The notes beneath the pieces were generated by a model. That model was not told the DNA's origin. It saw only the letters and a list, made by a program, of their open reading frames with translations, and did not search any database. From Polyangium sp. (in: bacteria) (GTDB lineage Bacteria > Myxococcota_A > Polyangia > Palsa-1104): a stretch of 6,225 nucleotides of DNA. Within the stretch, counting starts at the first letter, position 1. Each line of letters opens with the position of its first letter. This document shows positions 1 through 6,225 of the stretch, in pieces. The DNA lies in contig JANWLJ010000077.1 in assembly GCA_025450955.1 (NCBI GenBank), positions 1-6,225 on the forward strand, given 5' to 3'. Made by a program: the position numbers and the translations under genes.

Positions 1-472
1 GATCGATGCGCGCGCGCGCCACCCCGCCGCTCTTGGCGTCGGGCGCGAGGCGGACCAGCGCGATCACGCCGCCGACGCACAGGAGCGGGCCGGCGGCGCG
101 CACGGGGCCGAACCGCTCGCCGCCGAAAATCACCCCAACCAGCGCGGCCCACAGCGGATAGGCCGAAGCGATCGAGAGCGCGGTGGTGATTCCGATTCGG
201 CGCGCGGCGGTGAAGAACAGGCTGTCGGCGAGCGCGTAGGAGCAGATCACCGACGCCAGGAGCCAGCCGCTCTGAGCGGCGCTGACCCCGGAGAAAAGAT
301 TCCGCCCGTGGAGCGCGAGAGTGAAGACCAGGTAGATCGGCAGCACCACCGACGCGCGCGCCAGGTTGACCCGCTGCGAGCCGACGTCGCGCGAGGCCTT
401 CGCGTACCGCGTCGAGGCGTAGGCCCAGGTGCACGAGCTGCCGAGCGCGGCGGCGGCGCCGAGGAGGGCCAT
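1..472 (-). CDS. EamA/DMT-family permease, N-terminal half (cut by left window edge)
   Basis: An integral inner-membrane protein of the drug/metabolite transporter superfamily. Only the first 157 codons are visible and the 3' end lies outside the window. The protein starts MALLGAAAALGSSCTWAY and shows about five hydrophobic segments, at roughly residues 3-20, 38-55, 68-88, 97-117 and 127-142. This fits the first of the two five-helix EamA repeats of a usual 280-300 residue, ten-helix protein. Typical family features are the small-residue-rich first helix with a Trp-Ala-Tyr, the A-x-x-x-G-I-x-x-A segment before helix 4 (about 90-100) and the G-G-E-R after it (117-120). The ATG at 472 lies 9 nt after the stop of the desulfhydrase gene and follows GAGGTA, so it is probably the last visible gene of a three-gene operon. 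Substrate cannot be read from sequence. E. coli EamA exports cysteine and O-acetylserine, which would suit the neighbouring D-cysteine enzyme, but this is inference. Confidence 0.85.
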   Translation of the reverse strand, partial: MALLGAAAALGSSCTWAYASTRYAKASRDVGSQRVNLARASVVLPIYLVFTLALHGRNLFSGVSAAQSGWLLASVICSYALADSLFFTAARRIGITTALSIASAYPLWAALVGVIFGGERFGPVRAAGPLLCVGGVIALVRLAPDAKSGGVARARID

Positions 473-474
473 GC

Positions 475-480
475 TACCTC
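475..480 (-). promoter_or_regulatory. Shine-Dalgarno site of the EamA-family gene
   Basis: Read on the minus strand this is GAGGTA. The GAGG core sits 4 nt upstream of the ATG at 472, inside the 9-nt gap after the TAG of the preceding gene. The spacing is short but usable. It supports the ATG chosen and translation as an internal operon gene. Confidence 0.5.
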
Positions 481-481
481 G

Positions 482-1495
482 CTACAGCAGCGGAGCGAGC
501 TCGGCCGCTTTGGGGAACAGGCCGAAGATGCCGCCGGTGTGAAGAAAGACGATCCGTTCGCCGAACGCGCGCGGGTCGCGGGCAAGCTCGCGGGTCAGGC
601 CGTAGAACGCCTTGCCGGTGTAGACCGGGTCGAGGACGATCCCTTCTGCCCGGGCGACGTCGCGCAGGAGCGCGAGCTCCTCGGGGCGGCTCTTGGCGTA
701 GCCGCGGCCGACGTAGCCGTCGCGGATCTCGATCTCGCTGCGATCGAAGCGCACGTCGAGATGGAACCGCTCGATCGCCTGCTCGACGATCTCTCCAATC
801 ACCCGCACGAAGTAGTCGCGGTCGTCGCAGACGTTGACCCCGACCACCCGCCAGGGGAGCCCGAGCAGCTTGACCCCGAGGATGAGGCCCGCGCCGGTGC
901 CGCCCGAGCCCGCGGCGTAAACGAGCGTCGCCGGTCCCGGGGGAAGCTCGGCGGAAAGCTCCTCGACGCAGCGGATGTAGCCCCAGGCGCCGAGCGCGTT
1001 CGAGCCGCCTTCGGGAATCGCGTACGGTTTTTTGCCGCGGGCGCGCAGCTCGGCGGCGACCTCGACGAACAGCTCGGCGCGCCGCGCGTATTCGGGGCGG
1101 CTCACCCAGCGCACCTCGGCGCCGACCAGCCGATCGAGCAGGATGTTGGCCTCGATCGCCGGCGGCCGCGTCGGATCGTCGGTGCGAAGCAGGAGATAGC
1201 TGCCGAGCCCGAGCTGCGCCGCCGCCACCGCCGTCGCGCGGCAGTGATTGGACTGCTCGCCGCCGCAGGTGATGACCGTGTCGGCGCCCTGGCGCACCGC
1301 CTCGGCGAACAGGAACTCGAGCTTGCGGATCTTGTTTCCCGAGAGCGCCGAGCCGGTGAGGTCGTCGCGCTTGGCGAACAGGCTCACCCCGAGCTGGGCA
1401 GAGAGCCGGGCGAGCGGCTCGAGCGGCGTCGGCAGGCGCGCGCGGCGGATTCGCTCCGGATAGTCGATGGCCGAACGCGAGGTCTCGGAGGGCAC
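482..1495 (-). CDS. dcyD: D-cysteine desulfhydrase (ACC deaminase family, PLP fold type II)
   Basis: A cytoplasmic pyridoxal-phosphate enzyme of 337 residues, normal length for the family. Predicted reaction: D-cysteine to pyruvate, H2S and ammonia. Visible landmarks: substrate entry segment L-P-T-P-L-E (21-26); the Schiff-base lysine K55 in [16 protein letters not shown] (78-84), with S82 at the position of the substrate-binding serine; glycine-rich phosphate loop [10 protein letters not shown] (194-203); Y266 in the G-Y-A stretch; D-P-V-Y-T-G-K-A (289-296); and H-T-G-G (319-322). In true ACC deaminases the residue after the second catalytic tyrosine is Glu and the one before the final Gly-Gly is Leu. 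Here they are T293 and T320, the desulfhydrase pattern. The start is a GTG at 1495, preceded by GAGGAG with 6-nt spacing. It lies 10 nt downstream of the hydrolase gene, in the same operon. Activity on other D-amino acids or beta-chloro-alanine cannot be excluded. Confidence 0.9.
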   Translation of the reverse strand: MPSETSRSAIDYPERIRRARLPTPLEPLARLSAQLGVSLFAKRDDLTGSALSGNKIRKLEFLFAEAVRQGADTVITCGGEQSNHCRATAVAAAQLGLGSYLLLRTDDPTRPPAIEANILLDRLVGAEVRWVSRPEYARRAELFVEVAAELRARGKKPYAIPEGGSNALGAWGYIRCVEELSAELPPGPATLVYAAGSGGTGAGLILGVKLLGLPWRVVGVNVCDDRDYFVRVIGEIVEQAIERFHLDVRFDRSEIEIRDGYVGRGYAKSRPEELALLRDVARAEGIVLDPVYTGKAFYGLTRELARDPRAFGERIVFLHTGGIFGLFPKAAELAPLL

Positions 1496-1501
1496 GCGGT
1501 T

Positions 1502-1507
1502 CTCCTC
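1502..1507 (-). promoter_or_regulatory. Shine-Dalgarno site of the D-cysteine desulfhydrase gene
   Basis: The minus strand reads GAGGAG, 6 nt before the GTG at 1495. It overlaps the TGA stop (1508-1506) of the upstream hydrolase gene. It decides the GTG start, since no ATG is well placed, and suggests coupled translation of the two genes. Confidence 0.7.
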
Positions 1508-2147
1508 AGGGTTTGACGAACGGATTCGAGCGCCGCTCGTCGCCGATGGTGGTGGGCGGCCCGTGGCCGGGGATGACGCGGGTCTCGGGCGAAAGGGTGT
1601 AGAGCCGCTCGCGGATCGAGCGCTCGATGGTGTCGAAGTCGCCGCCCGGTAGATCGGTGCGGCCGATCGAGCGCTGAAACAGGGTGTCGCCGGCGAGCAG
1701 CAGCGGATCGTCGCTCTCGCGCTCGACCTGAAAGCAGCAGCTCCCCGGGGTGTGGCCGGGGGTGTGGATCACGCGCGCCGCGCGCTTGCCGAACGCGAGC
1801 GATTCTCCGTCGGAGAGTGGATGCTCGACCGGCGCGACCGGCCGCACCTGCCAGCCGAACATCGCCGCCTGCATCGCGAAGCCGTCATAGAGAAACTGAT
1901 CCGCGGGATGGAGCGCGATGGTGCCGCCCGCCTGCTCCTTGACGTCGCGCGTTTCATAAATGTGATCGAGGTGCGCGTGGGTGTGGATGATCCACTTCAC
2001 GGTCAGATCGTAGTGACGCACGATCTCGAGGATGCGCAGGTGCTCGCCGCCCGGGTCGACCACCACCGCCTCTTTGGTGTCGGCGCAGGCCAGGATCGAG
2101 CAGTTGCACTGGAACGCCCCGACGGCAAACGTTTCGAGCAGCAGCAC
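1506..2147 (-). CDS. Metallo-beta-lactamase-fold hydrolase, glyoxalase II-like (GloC/YcbL type)
   Basis: A 213-residue cytoplasmic MBL-fold enzyme, close to the roughly 215 residues of E. coli YcbL (GloC). GloC hydrolyses S-D-lactoylglutathione to D-lactate and glutathione. The two-metal site is complete: T-H-A-H-L-D-H (56-62, ligands H57, H59, D61, H62), H132 in HTPGHTPG, D154 in GDTLF and H195 in PGHG. The segment [14 protein letters not shown] (157-170) and the ending G-x-E-R-R-x-N-P-F (202-210) are hallmarks of the single-domain GloC/YcbL branch. The P-G-H-G ending differs from the P-A-H-D-Y of ETHE1 persulfide dioxygenases, so a hydrolase is preferred. The protein lacks the C-terminal helical domain of classical GloB. 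Start is a GTG at 2147 with no Shine-Dalgarno but a -10-like element 12 nt upstream. First gene of the minus-strand operon. The natural substrate, glutathione or another thiol ester, is not decided by sequence. Confidence 0.88.
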   Translation of the reverse strand: MLLLETFAVGAFQCNCSILACADTKEAVVVDPGGEHLRILEIVRHYDLTVKWIIHTHAHLDHIYETRDVKEQAGGTIALHPADQFLYDGFAMQAAMFGWQVRPVAPVEHPLSDGESLAFGKRAARVIHTPGHTPGSCCFQVERESDDPLLLAGDTLFQRSIGRTDLPGGDFDTIERSIRERLYTLSPETRVIPGHGPPTTIGDERRSNPFVKP

Positions 2148-2153
2148 GGGCCG

Positions 2154-2162
2154 GATATAGCA
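2154..2162 (-). promoter_or_regulatory. Extended -10 promoter element of the minus-strand operon
   Basis: The minus strand reads TGCTATATC: a TG-n extension followed by a hexamer matching TATAAT at four positions, in otherwise GC-rich DNA. No convincing -35 hexamer lies 16-18 nt upstream, as is common for extended -10 promoters. The hexamer begins 12 nt before the GTG at 2147, so the transcript would have almost no leader. The same AT patch read on the plus strand gives TATAGC (2156-2161), a weaker candidate for the divergent peptidase gene with a leader of about 36 nt. Confidence 0.45.
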
Positions 2163-2203
2163 CGAAAAGTTGCGCCGCCTCGAGGCGCGTGGAACCTGAA
2201 GAG

Positions 2204-2977
2204 ATGCACGCGCTCCTGGTCCCGCTCCTCGCCGCGCTCTCGGGCGCCGCGCCCGCTTTGCCGAAGGCGCCGCACGCGCAGGCGATCCATCATTCGACCA
2301 CGCGCCGCAGCTCGCCGCCGCCGCGTGGGCAGGCCCGGCTGCGCAATCCCGAGCGCGAACGCCGCGCGCCGGGAAAATCGACGGTGCGCCACCGGGTTCG
2401 CTATCCGCTGGTCGAGCTGCACGCGGTCAACCTCGACGAGTCGCTCGCCTGGCGCCCGTACGACGATCGCGGCCGGACCCGCCGCGCCTCCGATCGCGAG
2501 CTCACCCGCCTGTTCCGCTGCTATCACGACGGCAAACAGCACCGGGTCGATCCGCGTCTCGGCCGCGTGCTCTATCAGGTGGCGCGGCACTATCCCGGCC
2601 ACCGGATCGAGATCTATTCGGGCTATCGGCCGCGCGCCTACTGCACGCTGGCGCACAGCCGGCATCTGACCGCGAGCGCAATCGACTTTCGCATCGACGG
2701 CGTGAAGAACGAGGCGCTGATCGCCTGGCTGCGCGCGACCTTTCATCCGGTCGGGGTCGGCTACTATCCAAACGGGATTCACGTGCACCTCGACGTCGAT
2801 CGCACCCACGATACCTACTGGGTCGATCCCGGCGCGCCCGCGGCGGCGCCGCTGGTCGCGATCGGCGACAGCGCGCCCGAGGCGATCGAGGCGAGCGGCG
2901 ACGAGACGGTCGCTCCCGAAGAGGCGGCCGAAGGTCCGACCGAGCCGCCGCTCGACGATCCCGCGATCGACGAATAG
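2204..2977 (+). CDS. Secreted DUF882/M15-like murein peptidase (YcbK/MepK-like)
   Basis: A predicted exported zinc peptidase acting on peptidoglycan cross-links. E. coli MepK, of the same broad family, cleaves meso-DAP-meso-DAP and D-Ala-DAP bridges. Numbered from the ATG at 2204 (257 residues): hydrophobic signal sequence MHALLVPLLAALSGAAPA (1-18); an Arg-rich Pro-containing linker (20-66, 13 basic versus 2 acidic residues); a family segment with the D-G-K-x-H-R-V-D-P-R-L pattern (109-119); S-G-Y-R-P (139-143); first zinc pair H154 and D161 in HLTASAID; then G-V-G-Y-Y-P (184-189) leading to H195 in HVHLDV, the third ligand. The C-terminal tail (217-257) is purely acidic, with 13 Asp/Glu and no basic residue. 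An in-frame GTG at 2189 would add M-E-P-E-E ahead of the signal sequence. That acidic extension is unsuited to a signal peptide, so the ATG is preferred. First of three plus-strand envelope genes. Confidence 0.82.
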   Translation: MHALLVPLLAALSGAAPALPKAPHAQAIHHSTTRRSSPPPRGQARLRNPERERRAPGKSTVRHRVRYPLVELHAVNLDESLAWRPYDDRGRTRRASDRELTRLFRCYHDGKQHRVDPRLGRVLYQVARHYPGHRIEIYSGYRPRAYCTLAHSRHLTASAIDFRIDGVKNEALIAWLRATFHPVGVGYYPNGIHVHLDVDRTHDTYWVDPGAPAAAPLVAIGDSAPEAIEASGDETVAPEEAAEGPTEPPLDDPAIDE

Positions 2978-2996
2978 CGCCCGAAAATCATGTAAG
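2967..2996 (+). promoter_or_regulatory. Possible weak promoter of the lipoprotein gene
   Basis: TCGACG (2967-2972) and TGTAAG (2991-2996) are separated by 18 nt, each matching four of six consensus positions. The second hexamer starts 14 nt before the ATG at 3005, and no Shine-Dalgarno sequence lies between them. If real, the transcript would be nearly leaderless. Read-through from the peptidase gene, 27 nt upstream, is the alternative. Confidence 0.25.
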
Positions 2997-3004
2997 CTGC
3001 GCCG

Positions 3005-3688
3005 ATGCGTTGGTTGGTGTTTTGCTGCGCGTTCGCGCTGTCGGCCTGCGCCGCTTCGCGCGCCGCCGATCCCGAAGATCCGCCGATGCACGGCGAGCTG
3101 TCGCTGCTCTACGATGCCGGCGAGGAGGCCCCGCCCGATCTCGGCGGCGGCGGCGGCTTCGACTTCGGCGGCGGCGCGGTCGATCTCGCCGGCGGCGGCT
3201 GCAACCTCGCCCGGGTGGTGGTGAACGAAATTCAGACCGGCGGCACCACCGGCTCCGACGAATTCATCGAGCTCTACAATCCCTGCCCGAACGCGATCGA
3301 TCTCACCGGCTCGACGGTGGTCTATCGCGCCGCGACCTCCAACACCGACGACAACACGCTCGCCAAGCCGACCCAGAGCATCGCCGGCGGCGGCTATTTC
3401 TTGATCGCCGGCATGGCCTATTCCGGCAGCGCCAAAGCGGACGTGACCTACACCTCGGGCGGGCTGGCGGCGACCGGCGGCGCGGTCGGGCTGCGCGCAC
3501 CCGGCGGCGCGCTCCTCGACTCGGTCGGCTGGGGCTCGGCCAACAATGTCTTCGTCGAGAAGGCGACCGCGACCAACCCCGCCGCCGGCCACTCGATCGC
3601 GCGCATCCCGAACGGCAACGACACCAACGACAACAGCGCCGATTTCTCCGAAAAGACCTCGCCGACTCCGCGCGCGAGAAATCTGTAA
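3005..3688 (+). CDS. Lipoprotein with a lamin-tail domain (LTD)
   Basis: A 227-residue predicted lipoprotein of unknown function. It opens with a short signal peptide and lipobox, MRWLVFCCAFALSAC, with the lipidated cysteine at C15. Ala at +2 predicts the outer membrane rather than retention in the inner membrane. A flexible linker rich in Gly, Asp and Pro (about 20-65) follows. A single immunoglobulin-like lamin-tail domain fills the rest (about 69-227): V-V-V-N-E-I (71-76), D-E-F-I-E-L-Y-N (85-92), a G-G-Y-F-L-I-A-G strand (129-136), the G-A-V-G-L-R repeat strand with L-D-S-V-G-W-G (171-177), and the closing S-P-T-P-R-A-R-N (219-226). C66 and C94 could form a disulfide at the domain edge. 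Bacterial LTDs are common in secreted and surface proteins, where a binding role is usually assumed. It lies 27 nt after the murein peptidase and 62 nt before a class A PBP. That hints at an envelope role but proves nothing. Confidence 0.85.
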   Translation: MRWLVFCCAFALSACAASRAADPEDPPMHGELSLLYDAGEEAPPDLGGGGGFDFGGGAVDLAGGGCNLARVVVNEIQTGGTTGSDEFIELYNPCPNAIDLTGSTVVYRAATSNTDDNTLAKPTQSIAGGGYFLIAGMAYSGSAKADVTYTSGGLAATGGAVGLRAPGGALLDSVGWGSANNVFVEKATATNPAAGHSIARIPNGNDTNDNSADFSEKTSPTPRARNL

Positions 3689-3712
3689 CACGCCTTTCAG
3701 CCCGCCGCTCGG

Positions 3713-3741
3713 TTGCCGCTCCGGACTCTCGGACGTATGAT
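3713..3741 (+). promoter_or_regulatory. Sigma-70-type promoter of the PBP1A gene
   Basis: TTGCCG (3713-3718, four of six matches to TTGACA) and TATGAT (3736-3741, five of six matches to TATAAT) are separated by exactly 17 nt. Transcription would begin near 3748, only about 3 nt before the ATG at 3751. No Shine-Dalgarno sequence is present, so the mRNA should be leaderless or nearly so. The element lies in the 62-nt gap after the lipoprotein gene, so the PBP gene can be expressed on its own. Confidence 0.6.
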
Positions 3742-3750
3742 CGAACGCTC

Positions 3751-6225
<2,475 letters not shown>

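Noticed and set aside
308..1516. A 402-codon plus-strand frame opposite the desulfhydrase gene
   Set aside because: No domain is recognisable. The opposite strand encodes a PLP enzyme with all landmarks intact and a good Shine-Dalgarno.
1506..2147. Reading the MBL-fold protein as a persulfide dioxygenase (ETHE1-like) acting on H2S from the neighbouring enzyme
   Set aside because: The C-terminal metal motif is P-G-H-G, as in GloC hydrolases, not the P-A-H-D-Y pattern of ETHE1.
2176..2187. Perfect 12-bp palindrome CGCCTCGAGGCG in the divergent promoter region, a possible operator
   Set aside because: At this GC content several 12-bp perfect palindromes are expected by chance in 6 kb, and the symmetry does not extend further. 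Position alone is not enough to call an operator.
1752..2669. A 305-codon plus-strand frame running from the hydrolase gene into the peptidase gene
   Set aside because: It reads antisense to the hydrolase and then out of frame through the peptidase. The Arg-rich second half is a frame-shifted shadow.
2003..3691. A 562-codon minus-strand frame spanning the peptidase and lipoprotein genes
   Set aside because: Low-complexity Arg/Ala/Val composition. It crosses the promoter region and overlaps three well-supported genes in other frames.
3689..3750. Search for a terminator between the lipoprotein and PBP genes
   Set aside because: Only a 4-bp inverted repeat (TCCG...CGGA) with no T tract is present; it falls in the promoter spacer.

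Overview
The window is very GC-rich (about 70% by eye) and almost entirely coding. Codons mostly end in G or C, so several long open frames exist on the wrong strand. The gene content points to a Gram-negative bacterium: an outer-membrane-type lipoprotein with a lamin-tail domain, a YcbK/MepK-like murein peptidase and a class A penicillin-binding protein. The composition and the style of the lamin-tail lipoprotein resemble Myxococcota or other former deltaproteobacteria. That placement is an impression, not a demonstrated assignment.

Left half (1-2147), minus strand: three co-oriented, tightly packed genes that look like one operon. In transcription order they are a GloC/YcbL-type metallo-beta-lactamase-fold thioester hydrolase, a D-cysteine desulfhydrase of the ACC-deaminase family, and the N-terminal half of an EamA/DMT-family permease cut by the left window edge. 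Gaps are 10 and 9 nt. The two downstream genes have Shine-Dalgarno sequences. The first gene has none but carries an extended -10 element 12 nt upstream of its GTG. A role in D-cysteine, thiol and thioester detoxification with export is a plausible reading of the set.

Centre (2148-2203): a short divergent promoter region with one AT-rich patch that can serve both directions.

Right half (2204-6225), plus strand: three cell-envelope genes. They are a secreted DUF882/M15-like murein peptidase, a lamin-tail-domain lipoprotein, and a bifunctional PBP1A-type transglycosylase/transpeptidase whose 825 visible codons run off the right edge with every catalytic motif intact. The PBP gene has its own good sigma-70-type promoter so close to the ATG that the transcript should be almost leaderless.

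No RNA gene, mobile element, CRISPR array or phage signature was seen, and no stretch over 300 bases lacks a gene. The most unusual signals are: (i) a codon-context rule in which Asp is GAT before C and GAC otherwise, with a matching excess of GATC and CGATCG; (ii) apparent leaderless starts for transcript-leading genes beside SD-led internal genes; (iii) the pairing of an uncharacterised lipoprotein with a class A PBP. Nothing here amounts to a clearly new biological system.
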